Assembly: GCA_027717925.1 (NCBI GenBank)
Contig: JALLON010000109.1
Span: forward strand, 1 to 8,812
Direction: 5' to 3'
From: Acidobacteria bacterium AH-259-G07
GTDB taxonomy: Bacteria; Acidobacteriota; UBA6911; RPQK01; JADFOI01
Length of the DNA: 8,812 bases
Shown here: positions 1-6,945 of the stretch, piece by piece
Position numbering within the stretch: the stretch's first letter is position 1
How the letters are laid out: every line of letters begins with the position of its first letter
Notes under the pieces: model-generated
What the model saw: only the letters and a program-made list of their open reading frames with translations
Database searches by the model: none
What the model was told of the DNA's origin: nothing
Position numbers and translations under genes: made by a program

Positions 1-8
1 TTCGGCCC

Positions 9-33
9 GTAGGGGCGGGCCGGTGGTCCGCCC
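9..33 (+). repeat. GC-rich palindromic repeat, copy 1
   Basis: This 25-base element begins GTAGGGGCG. Its 13-21 arm can pair with 25-33 across a 3-base loop (9 pairs, one of them a G-T type). It matches the reverse complement of the copy at 66-90 at 21 of 25 positions, so the two form an imperfect inverted pair separated by 32 bases. This is the layout of REP-like intergenic repeats, often found as head-to-head pairs at the ends of operons. It lies just downstream of the last operon gene. Whether it is mobile, or only an RNA-stabilising or terminating hairpin, cannot be told from one locus. Confidence 0.7.
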
Positions 34-65
34 GAACCTGAGATTTGGCGCAGGATGAACAGCTC

Positions 66-90
66 GGGCGAGCCGCCGGCTCGCCCCTAC
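66..90 (-). repeat. GC-rich palindromic repeat, copy 2, containing the operon's last stop codon
   Basis: GGGCGAGCC at 66-74 and GGCTCGCCC at 78-86 are perfect reverse complements around a 3-base loop, giving a strong 9-pair stem. Read on the minus strand the element begins GTAGGGGCG, like copy 1. The TAG at 89-87 that ends the HExxH protein gene is bases 2-4 of this element, so the repeat supplies the stop codon. In the mRNA the hairpin follows directly after the stop, where it could act as a 3' end stabiliser or a weak terminator. There is no T-run after it on the minus strand, so a classic intrinsic terminator is not supported. Confidence 0.7.
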
Positions 91-1004
91 AGGCTTTTGC
101 GACACCCTCTATAAAGATCGGCACACTGGCGGCACAACCCCTGATTGGGTCTCCAGTTGGGAAAATCCACAAGAATTTCTTCCACTGTTGGGGGCGGTAA
201 GTCTCGACCGTCCTGGAGGTCAAAGGAGGGGAATTGGCACAGCGCACAACGTCCCGCCCCGGACTGTTCCGAAGGGTAATGTGGGCCTGCTGTCTCCGGA
301 TGCAGCGCGAAAGCTGCCAGCTCTTTGTGTGTGTGATATGGCGAGTCAAACCACTGGGAGAATTTTGTCTCCGAGCTCTCCCCGAGCATTGGGAAGGTCG
401 CCCTGAACTCGGCCAGGCGCTTTTTCCGCACCGGTTCGCCGGCCCACCCTTGACGCAGCAGTCGTCCATCAATCCATGTGTTCCACAATACTCGGTAACG
501 TTCTCGGAGCAGGTTGTCGTGGGTGGGTCCTGCCTCAGATCGAGGCAACTCGGGTTCATAGGCAAAACACGGGTCCAGCATGTCGGCAAGATGCATGAAC
601 TCGTGACGAAGAAAGGCAAGGAGCGCGGAATCATTCAGCAGGTTTGACGCTCGCAGCGTCAGGCCAATCGTCATGGGAGGTGACCCGTAAAGGTCTGCTC
701 CTTCCTCTTTGGGGAAGATAACGCGCACAACGCGGCAACCCCGGGTGTTGCGCATCAACAAAGGCTGTTCTCCGAGCGCCCTTCCCACAGCGTGGCCCAG
801 ATCGAGACGCAAGAACCACTGCTGATGAAGTTGATTAAACTGCTTTTCCCGCTCCTCCTCATTGGGCAGGTCGTAAATCCGGTCGCGCAGCCGCCGGAAT
901 TCCCTCTCTTGTGCATGTCCGGCCATGCGCAACATTACCGCCTCTTCCATTAGCCGGTTATCAAACTCGAGGCGAAAAGGAGCTGTTGAACTAGCTGGCT
1001 GCAT
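87..1004 (-). CDS. HExxH zinc-metallopeptidase-like protein with C-terminal zinc ribbon
   Basis: This is a 305-residue protein, last in the operon. Residues 134-138 read HEFMH in the context LRHEFMHLAD, the HExxH zinc site of gluzincin/SprT-like metallopeptidases. A possible third ligand is Glu168, in a helix followed by LWNTWIDGRL. The C-terminus has two CxxC pairs (253/256 and 291/294), a probable zinc ribbon. The layout recalls SprT-type proteins, but I do not recognise the family. There is no signal peptide or membrane segment, so it is probably cytoplasmic. A longer ATG reading from 1061 exists, but it would overlap the chaperone gene by 55 bases. The ATG at 1004 has GGAGAG six bases upstream and lies two bases after the chaperone stop, so I chose it. 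Tight coupling suggests a role in maturation or turnover of the molybdoenzyme; that is inference. The stop codon lies inside the palindromic repeat. Confidence 0.82.
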   Translation of the reverse strand: MQPASSTAPFRLEFDNRLMEEAVMLRMAGHAQEREFRRLRDRIYDLPNEEEREKQFNQLHQQWFLRLDLGHAVGRALGEQPLLMRNTRGCRVVRVIFPKEEGADLYGSPPMTIGLTLRASNLLNDSALLAFLRHEFMHLADMLDPCFAYEPELPRSEAGPTHDNLLRERYRVLWNTWIDGRLLRQGWAGEPVRKKRLAEFRATFPMLGESSETKFSQWFDSPYHTHKELAAFALHPETAGPHYPSEQSGAGRCALCQFPSFDLQDGRDLPPPTVEEILVDFPNWRPNQGLCRQCADLYRGCRKSL

Positions 1005-1006
1005 AG

Positions 1007-1831
1007 TTAGCTCTCCAACTGAACCAGGTCGGATTCGCCGGCACAGGCCATAGGAACGCATTCCTCCTCAGCTGAGCGAAGGGCCAGTTGAGAAGATCCC
1101 ACCTCGATTCCCAGCCGCCGGCACTCCAAGATCATGAAGTCGGCGAGAAGATCTCCCGCCTTGCCGAAAAAACCTTCTGGATCCTCCTTCTTCAACTGAC
1201 TCCCAAACGCTCTTCCGAAACGACCCAGGTGTTCTTTCAAAAAGAGTCGAGTGGCTCTGTGTGTTGCCTCCTCCATGGAATCATCGCCGTGCTCTAGCGC
1301 GTAAGCTTCTTTTTGTAAAAGAAATTCCTGGAATTCCAACTCGCAGCTGATGTGATCGGGGCGCTCGCGCTGGATCTGGCGCACGGTTAACCCAAAGGCT
1401 CGGTAAAATTCGAGCACACTGGCCAGCTGCTGGGGCTGTTGAAACAGTCCCTCCTGGCCGTATTCCGCTTCGTAGGGGCAGACCGCTCCCCGCGGCGTGT
1501 GTCCAAACAGACGGCCATGGACGCCCAAAAGCGAGTCCAGGCTGAGGGATGCAAATGTCTTCACCCAAGCTTCAGCCCGGCTGACCGGATTTACAGCGCG
1601 GTCCTCCACGAGAGGGCCGGCAAGGTTCCGTTCGTCTCCTGATCTGCCGGCAACCAGAAGGGAAGACGCCTGCAAGATGGCCGTTCTGGTTTTGTCAGAG
1701 CCGAGGGCAGCCAAAGTGTCAGAAGTGGGATGATGCAGAGCCAGAGATAAAGCCCCATAGAGCGCGCTGCGGTACAGGGTGGTTTCTTTGGCTTGGACTT
1801 GATCCTCACTAGCGGCCTTTGCACTCGTCAT
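1007..1831 (-). CDS. TorD/NarJ-like molybdoenzyme maturation chaperone
   Basis: This 274-residue, mostly helical protein has the hallmarks of the TorD/DmsD/NarJ redox-enzyme maturation family. They are an LLGVHGRLFG segment (101-110), a CPYEAEYG stretch (118-125) and the signature PDHISCELEF (158-167), where the family has a DHI..ELEF motif. Such proteins act in the cytoplasm: they bind the apo-catalytic subunit or its Tat signal, help insert the molybdenum cofactor and hold back export until folding is complete. The client here is surely the Tat-tagged alpha subunit of the same operon. The ATG at 1831 follows a strong GAGGAGGG that overlaps the beta subunit stop (1849-1847), with a 15-base gap between the genes. 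An unusual detail is a C-terminal tail with two Cys four residues apart (258, 263), which could bind metal or be incidental. It is longer than typical TorD (about 200 residues), with extra sequence at both ends. Confidence 0.9.
   Translation of the reverse strand: MTSAKAASEDQVQAKETTLYRSALYGALSLALHHPTSDTLAALGSDKTRTAILQASSLLVAGRSGDERNLAGPLVEDRAVNPVSRAEAWVKTFASLSLDSLLGVHGRLFGHTPRGAVCPYEAEYGQEGLFQQPQQLASVLEFYRAFGLTVRQIQRERPDHISCELEFQEFLLQKEAYALEHGDDSMEEATHRATRLFLKEHLGRFGRAFGSQLKKEDPEGFFGKAGDLLADFMILECRRLGIEVGSSQLALRSAEEECVPMACAGESDLVQLES
1011..1016 (-). promoter_or_regulatory. Ribosome binding site deciding the HExxH protein start
   Basis: On the minus strand GGAGAG is followed by six bases and then ATG at 1004-1002. 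It lies inside the last codons of the chaperone gene, whose TAA is at 1009-1007, so translation of the two genes is probably coupled. No comparable site serves the upstream ATG at 1061. Confidence 0.6.
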
Positions 1832-1846
1832 CTCGCCGTACCCTCC

Positions 1847-3115
1847 TCAGATCGAGTTCTGGTGTTTGGAATCACGAACGTGTATTGGTTCCTCCACTGT
1901 GGTCCGAAAGAGCTCCTGGCGGTTTTTTCCAAACGCGATAACCGTGTCGTTGTAGATTCGAACTGTTCTGCCTCGATAGGTTCCTTCGTAGATCATCGGG
2001 CCTTCCTCGACTTCGTAGCGGAAGATGATCAAGTGGGAGCGTCGAAACAGCTGCAGCACAGCAAGGAGTTCCCGGTCCGGATTGTTGTAGCGTTCGAGAG
2101 CCCCCTCTACGCCCGGTCCGAACATTTGCCTCAGATATGCTTTGGGGACCCAGCGGGGAGGAATGTAGTAGCCGTTAGGGGCCGTGCCCAGCTGGGGGTA
2201 GAGCGGCAGGGCAACCTTCGCTACATGAACCAGGTAGTAGAGCGGATTGTAGCGGTCTTCCGCCCAGGTTCCTTCGGAGTCCATCTTCACCAGCCCTTGC
2301 AGACGCATCTGCCCGATGCAGGCGGCCATACAGCGGGTCTCCATGGGCTGTCCATTGCTTTCCGGGTCGGTTCCCTCGACGCGAGGGTAGCAGGCAACAC
2401 ACTTTTCAGCGATTCGCGTGTTTCCCCGGTACATCACTTTCTTGTAGGGGCAGGCCTCCACGCATTTCCGGTAACCCCGGCACTCACGCTGATCCACCAG
2501 GACGATCCCGTCCTCCGGACGTTTGTAGATGGCTTTTCGGGGACAGGCAGCCAGACAAGCAGGATAGGTGCAGTGATTGCAAATGCGGGCCAGGTAGAAG
2601 AACCAGGTGCTGTGCACAGGAAGTTCGGCGCCTGTCTCGTTTAACTTGTTGGGCACGCCCCTCTTCCCCACCGGGTTGTCTTCATAGATGTTGGGAGAAT
2701 TCCATTCCTCATCGCTGGGCAGGTATCCCAGAACCCGGGAGCTGGCAGGCTGCAGCGTCTTTTCAGCAGCCTCAAAAATAGTTTTTCCGCCGAACCGACC
2801 ATAAGGTGTCTTAAGATCATCGGAGGTGGAACCGTTCCACCGCTGGCGGTCCGGATTGGCTTCATGAAGCAGTTCCAGAATCTTGACGTCCCAAGACTGG
2901 GGGTACCCGCCATAGGGCTTGGTCTCCACATTGGCCCACCACATGTGCTCCTGTCCCTTGCTGAAGGTCCACGTGGACTTGCAGGCCATCGTGCAGGTCT
3001 GACAGGCTATGCAGCGGTTGATATTGAAGACAAAAGCAAACTGGCGATCAGGAAACTTCCCCTCATAGGGATAACTCATTTCACGTCCAAGCTGCCAGTT
3101 GTACACTTGACTCAT
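1847..3115 (-). CDS. nxrB: Nitrite oxidoreductase/nitrate reductase-type beta subunit, four Fe-S clusters
   Basis: This 422-residue electron-transfer subunit carries electrons between the catalytic subunit and the heme protein. Cysteine groups are: I, C35-x2-C38-x2-C41-x3-C45; II, C179-x2-C182-x4-C187-x3-C191; III, C212-x2-Y215-x2-C218-x3-C222; IV, C239-x2-C242 with C262-x3-C266. Group III has Tyr where NarH has Trp and other ferredoxins have Cys, so a 3Fe-4S cluster is expected there, with 4Fe-4S in the rest. Long stretches (VYNWQLG near the start, FVFNINRC, VETKPYGGYP, NGYYIPPRW) agree with Nitrospira NxrB as I remember it. Cys45 differs: I recall Asp at that place in Nitrospira. There is no signal peptide, so it must be exported with the alpha subunit. 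A GTG at 3124 is possible, but ATG at 3115 has AGAGGTGA five bases upstream and gives the family N-terminus. The direction of catalysis, and so the symbol (narH is the alternative), is not settled. Confidence 0.93.
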   Translation of the reverse strand: MSQVYNWQLGREMSYPYEGKFPDRQFAFVFNINRCIACQTCTMACKSTWTFSKGQEHMWWANVETKPYGGYPQSWDVKILELLHEANPDRQRWNGSTSDDLKTPYGRFGGKTIFEAAEKTLQPASSRVLGYLPSDEEWNSPNIYEDNPVGKRGVPNKLNETGAELPVHSTWFFYLARICNHCTYPACLAACPRKAIYKRPEDGIVLVDQRECRGYRKCVEACPYKKVMYRGNTRIAEKCVACYPRVEGTDPESNGQPMETRCMAACIGQMRLQGLVKMDSEGTWAEDRYNPLYYLVHVAKVALPLYPQLGTAPNGYYIPPRWVPKAYLRQMFGPGVEGALERYNNPDRELLAVLQLFRRSHLIIFRYEVEEGPMIYEGTYRGRTVRIYNDTVIAFGKNRQELFRTTVEEPIHVRDSKHQNSI

Positions 3116-3120
3116 AACCC

Positions 3121-3128
3121 TCACCTCT
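3121..3128 (-). promoter_or_regulatory. Ribosome binding site deciding the beta subunit start
   Basis: AGAGGTGA on the minus strand ends five bases before ATG at 3115-3113 and contains the TGA stop (3123-3121) of the preceding 110-residue gene. It favours ATG 3115 over the in-frame GTG at 3124, which overlaps this site and would leave no spacing. It also implies coupling between the two genes. Confidence 0.65.
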
Positions 3129-3453
3129 TTCCGCCATTCTGGTTGAGGCCTTCCAGCTGCACCAGAGGCTCTTTGGCCACTTCCCGGTCAACAAGCCGGA
3201 CGCGTCCCCAGACCAGGAAGACTTCCTGGATGATTGACTTGATTTTCTCTTCGCCCAAAGCTTCAAAGGTGCGATGAGCACTCCTGTAAAAAGGGTTTCG
3301 GAAAAGATGGAGCAAGCGCTGATCGTCAAATCCCAGGCGAGCGAACTCCTCGGCAAACACATAGGCCATTTCCAGATGTGTTTCCTCGCCTGCTGGCACT
3401 TCCACTCCAATCAGGTTTTGCGGATCGCTAGGATCTGGGTCCAAATACGGCAT
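3121..3453 (-). CDS. Small protein of unknown function between alpha and beta subunit genes
   Basis: This is a 110-residue protein I cannot assign to a named family. It has an acidic, proline-rich start (MPYLDPDPSD), then a helical body with the striking stretch LFRNPFYRSAH (50-60) followed by an amphipathic helix (about 61-84). The tail is polar and Gly/Lys/Arg-rich. It contains no Cys, no signal peptide and no membrane segment, so it should be cytoplasmic and not a redox carrier. It starts 14 bases after the alpha stop, preceded by GAGGTGA about nine bases upstream, and ends five bases before the beta start. It therefore sits inside the core enzyme operon, has a proper ribosome binding site and is very likely expressed. 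Possible roles are an assembly factor or small extra subunit, by position only. In Nar operons alpha and beta are normally adjacent, so this insertion is unusual. Confidence 0.82.
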   Translation of the reverse strand: MPYLDPDPSDPQNLIGVEVPAGEETHLEMAYVFAEEFARLGFDDQRLLHLFRNPFYRSAHRTFEALGEEKIKSIIQEVFLVWGRVRLVDREVAKEPLVQLEGLNQNGGKR

Positions 3454-3467
3454 TTCTTGTCATCACC

Positions 3468-6400
3468 TCATGTTGTCAATTCACCGGCCAGATAGAGGGT
3501 CATGATCTCGCTTTCGTTATCCGGCGTGTAGCCGGTGGTAGCCGGTTTCCAGATTCCTTTCCCTCCCAGACCCCCGTCCTCTGCCTTGCTAATGCGGACC
3601 AGTGTCTCTTTGGGGACCGTGTTGATGGCGTGATTGTCTGTTTCGCCACCGAAAATAAATGCCATAAAAACCTTGGATTTGTGGAACAGGTTGTCGGTTT
3701 GGTGCATGGGCATGTGCCAATTGCGAGTGACGGATTGCTGTGACCCGTAGCGCAAGTTCGCCTGGTAGCCTGTATTCTCCGAAAGGGCTCGACCATCGGG
3801 CCGCGTCTCGTGGGCTTTGACACTCTTTTCCGTGGCTATGAAAGGGGCATGCTTCATCATCACAATGTTGTAGGGGTAGGCATGGTTGTACTTTACCCGC
3901 AGCATGCAGCGGGCGACTTTGTAGAAGGGGTCGCTCGGCCTCGCGTTGAGGTACGGTCGATCAGCCGGGTTGGCATCGATGTAAACGTAGTCCCCGTCGT
4001 TGATTCCCAAGTCGCGCGCGGTAGCAGGATTGATGTGTAGTTGGTGTTCCCCCACGCAAGGTGCTCGTTTGTCCAAACGGTAGGGATCGCCAAAGTTGGA
4101 GTCGAATAACATGTGCCAGTCCACGTTAGACCAGCCACTGTGGACCCGGTGACGTGTCTTGGGGGTCAAGCAGTAGAATTGGTAGCCTTTCTCCCACAGA
4201 AAGTTCTTGGTCCTCTTAGCCTGAGACCAGGCCATCTTGATATTCCGGATCGTGCGCAGATCGCAATCTTCCGCCGACCGGGAGACCCCATAGTCTTCAG
4301 GACGCAGGTACGGGTTAGTGCTGACGATCACATTCGGTAGGTAGGGAGTGGCTTCCGGGCCTTCACGGTGCACAATGAAGTTCTCCCCACAGTCGATGGC
4401 CTCTGCAATGTCCGAGTAAGCTTGCAGTCGCCCGGTGTCGGTGTAGAAGGGTTCGTCGGCATGGACCTGCTCATAGAAGGGAATGCGGGGATAGGTTCTA
4501 AAATTCAGGAGTGCCCCCCCCGGCGGTCCGTATTGGCCGGCCATGATATCCTTCAGCTTGTAGCCGGCCGTTGTGGTGGAGGTATCCAGCAGCCTCTGCA
4601 GGTAGATGCTCCGCCTCCCCTCCAGTTCGAACTTGAAGTGGTCTTTGAAGCGGTAATCCCCTGTCACGTCAGAGAGGGATTCGGCGATGCCGGCCAGTAT
4701 GGTGAGATCATCTTTGCTGTTAAAGACGGGAGGAATGCCGCCCTTCCAGATCTGAAGGAAAGGATTGGAGCAGCTGGCGGTTACTTCCAGATCCTCAAAT
4801 TCCAGCCACGAGTTGGCCGGCAGCGCCAGGTCCGCGTATTCGATGGAAGCAGTCATCTGGATGTCGATCGAGACAATCATCTCCACGTTGGGATTGACGT
4901 TCTTGATCACCCCGTAAGCCCACTTGGCATTGTTGATCAGATTGACGTTGTTGAAAATGATGGCCTTGGTGGGTGTGGGCATGTGGCTTTTCCCGGTGAA
5001 GTTCTTGCGCCCGAATTTGGGAGTATCGACAATCAAGGCCTTATCCCCGTGGTTCCAGTAAGCCGGTTCTTCGCCTTTGGCACAGGGCCGTAAGCGGACA
5101 TCCTTTCCGGAGGCCTCGGGGTCCAGTTGGGGATTAAAGGGATCCTCTGCGACCCAGCCTTTGAAACCAGGACCGGTCCAGGGAGACCCCTGAAATAGTC
5201 CGGCTTTGTAGTTTCCCGCCCAGGTGTGGGAACCCGCGCCCGGTTTTCCGATGTTCCCGGTGAGCATCAAGGGCAAGTAAGAGGCGCGATTCATTTCCGT
5301 GGCGTGAAACCAATGGTTGATCCCCTCACCCTGATGGATGGCGACAGGTTTGATGGTGGCGATGTCTTCGGCCAGCCGCTCCACCAGGCGGCGGGGAGCA
5401 CGGGTGATCTCACATACGGTGTCCAGGTCGTAGTCCTTCAGGTGGGTCTGATACAGGCTCCACAAGGTCGCCACCCGCAGGGTACCGCCTCGAGCGAGAC
5501 GCACATTCCAGCTTCCATCCAGAACCGGGTTATGAAGCATTCGCCCCCCGATTTGATCGCGGTTTACAGCACGTGGGGCATCGGCCTCAGCGTCCCAGAT
5601 GACGAAGTCGCCAATTTTCTCGTGCTGCTCTTGGGTTAAACCCTGAATCTTCACTGAGGGGCCCTCAGGTGACAGCTCACTCGCGTAGTCGCCGAAGATC
5701 TCATCAGCGCGCAAGCGTCGCAGGTTATCCGTTCGGACCAACAGCGGAAAATCGGTAAACCTTTTCACAAAGTCTTCGTCATAGGCCTTGCCATCAATCA
5801 GCAACCTGGTGACACCTAGCCAAAGGGCCGCGTCAGTGGCGGGCCGGATGGGAATCCAGTAGTCAGCTTTAGTGGCTGGGGGGCTGTACTCGGGAGTGAT
5901 CACCACGATCTTTCCCCCTCGTTCCATGCATTCGATGAACCAGTGCGAGTCGGGCAGCTTGTTTTCCACCAGGTTCTTCCCGTCCATGATGATGAGCTTG
6001 GAAAAGCGCAGGTCGTTGAAGTCGCAGTCAGAGGTCTGCAGGCCGTGAACCCAGGGGTGGCCCGGTGCCTGGTCTCCATGCCAGGTGTAGTTTGACCAGT
6101 TCCGCCCAGCCAGGGCCTGCTCAGGGCCGACGCCACGAATTTTGGCATCCAAGAGAGCCAGGCTATTGTTGAGTCGGTACATCCCATATTTTCCCAGCAC
6201 TCCCAGCAGCCCCATACCCCCGCGCATTTTGATGCATCGAGTTCCGGCACCGCCGGCGGCTTCCACCATCTCGGGCTGATATCCTTGTGCCAAAAGCCTT
6301 TTTTTGCCCGCCTCTCCGCTGTAACGCTCGGCGATGGCATACAAGGTCTCGGCAATGCTTCGAAAAGCGTCCTCCCAGGTGATCTGGATGAACTCGTCCT

Positions 6401-6908
6401 GACCGCGCGCCTCGAACAGGTACTTCGACTTGAGTTCCGGGGTCAGTTCCGGACAGCCCGCATCCACCCAGGCCTTCCACCCCTTTCGCACGATGGGATG
6501 ACGCAGCCGGTAGGGGCCGTACAAGACCCGGTGGAAAGTGTAGCCCTTGGCGCACTGTCTCGGATTCCAGTTGATGGTGGCGTGGTTGCCGTAAAGATCC
6601 GAGTAATCCTGGTAGTCGTAGGTGGAACCGCTGCGCACCACAATGCCGTTGCGCACATAAGCACGCACCCGGCAGGCATGGGTATCGTTGGGTGAACACA
6701 CCCAATCGAAGATTCGGTCATAGCGATACTGATCGCGATAGATCTCTTCCCAGTCGCGCGCAACCGACCGAGAGAGGGGGTTTTCCTCTCCCTCTATAGG
6801 TTCCAGAAGCCGGCAGGAAATTCCTCCGGTCAGGAGACTGGAGCCGGCGCCAATGCCAACCCAGCGCAGGAAATCACGTCGATGGATATTTGAAGCTTGA
6901 TCTGTCAT
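3468..6908 (-). CDS. nxrA: Molybdopterin catalytic (alpha) subunit, nitrite oxidoreductase/nitrate reductase type
   Basis: This 1146-residue catalytic subunit belongs to the type II DMSO reductase family. A Tat signal with RRDFLRW (10-16) and a hydrophobic stretch to about residue 30 places it in the periplasm. The FS0 cluster site is C71-x3-D75-x3-C79 and C119, with Asp where NarG has its first Cys of the C-x3-C pair. By position in the motif WHGDQAPGHP, Asp279 is the likely molybdenum ligand (Asp222 of E. coli NarG). The Mo-bisMGD body follows, and the C-terminal dinucleotide-binding domain starts near 950 (HINPATARDLGINDGDYV). Length, FS0 pattern and DWVCSPNDTHACR all recall Nitrospira/Kuenenia NxrA. 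Probable reaction: nitrite to nitrate or the reverse; other oxyanions are not excluded, and narG-like is the alternative name. AAGGAG lies nine bases before ATG 6908. The preceding cytochrome gene ends 37 bases upstream. The reading frame is intact. Confidence 0.93.
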   Translation of the reverse strand: MTDQASNIHRRDFLRWVGIGAGSSLLTGGISCRLLEPIEGEENPLSRSVARDWEEIYRDQYRYDRIFDWVCSPNDTHACRVRAYVRNGIVVRSGSTYDYQDYSDLYGNHATINWNPRQCAKGYTFHRVLYGPYRLRHPIVRKGWKAWVDAGCPELTPELKSKYLFEARGQDEFIQITWEDAFRSIAETLYAIAERYSGEAGKKRLLAQGYQPEMVEAAGGAGTRCIKMRGGMGLLGVLGKYGMYRLNNSLALLDAKIRGVGPEQALAGRNWSNYTWHGDQAPGHPWVHGLQTSDCDFNDLRFSKLIIMDGKNLVENKLPDSHWFIECMERGGKIVVITPEYSPPATKADYWIPIRPATDAALWLGVTRLLIDGKAYDEDFVKRFTDFPLLVRTDNLRRLRADEIFGDYASELSPEGPSVKIQGLTQEQHEKIGDFVIWDAEADAPRAVNRDQIGGRMLHNPVLDGSWNVRLARGGTLRVATLWSLYQTHLKDYDLDTVCEITRAPRRLVERLAEDIATIKPVAIHQGEGINHWFHATEMNRASYLPLMLTGNIGKPGAGSHTWAGNYKAGLFQGSPWTGPGFKGWVAEDPFNPQLDPEASGKDVRLRPCAKGEEPAYWNHGDKALIVDTPKFGRKNFTGKSHMPTPTKAIIFNNVNLINNAKWAYGVIKNVNPNVEMIVSIDIQMTASIEYADLALPANSWLEFEDLEVTASCSNPFLQIWKGGIPPVFNSKDDLTILAGIAESLSDVTGDYRFKDHFKFELEGRRSIYLQRLLDTSTTTAGYKLKDIMAGQYGPPGGALLNFRTYPRIPFYEQVHADEPFYTDTGRLQAYSDIAEAIDCGENFIVHREGPEATPYLPNVIVSTNPYLRPEDYGVSRSAEDCDLRTIRNIKMAWSQAKRTKNFLWEKGYQFYCLTPKTRHRVHSGWSNVDWHMLFDSNFGDPYRLDKRAPCVGEHQLHINPATARDLGINDGDYVYIDANPADRPYLNARPSDPFYKVARCMLRVKYNHAYPYNIVMMKHAPFIATEKSVKAHETRPDGRALSENTGYQANLRYGSQQSVTRNWHMPMHQTDNLFHKSKVFMAFIFGGETDNHAINTVPKETLVRISKAEDGGLGGKGIWKPATTGYTPDNESEIMTLYLAGELTT

Positions 6909-6945
6909 GCTTCCGCACTCCTTGATACTTCATTTGCCCTGTCTT

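Noticed and set aside
1005..1061. ATG start at 1061 for the HExxH protein
   Set aside because: It would overlap the chaperone gene by 55 bases and lacks a good ribosome binding site; the added 19 residues show no signal peptide or conserved feature.
1793..2644. Long plus-strand open frame of 283 codons opposite the beta subunit gene
   Set aside because: It lies wholly antisense to a clear four-cluster Fe-S subunit, has no recognisable motif, and its length is explained by the codon bias of the gene on the other strand.
3116..3124. GTG start at 3124 for the beta subunit, overlapping the previous gene's stop
   Set aside because: It would leave no space for its ribosome binding site, whereas ATG at 3115 has an ideally placed AGAGGTGA and gives the N-terminus expected for the family.
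4368..5093. Plus-strand open frame of 241 codons opposite the alpha subunit gene
   Set aside because: Antisense shadow of an intact molybdopterin subunit; no domain features or convincing ribosome binding site.
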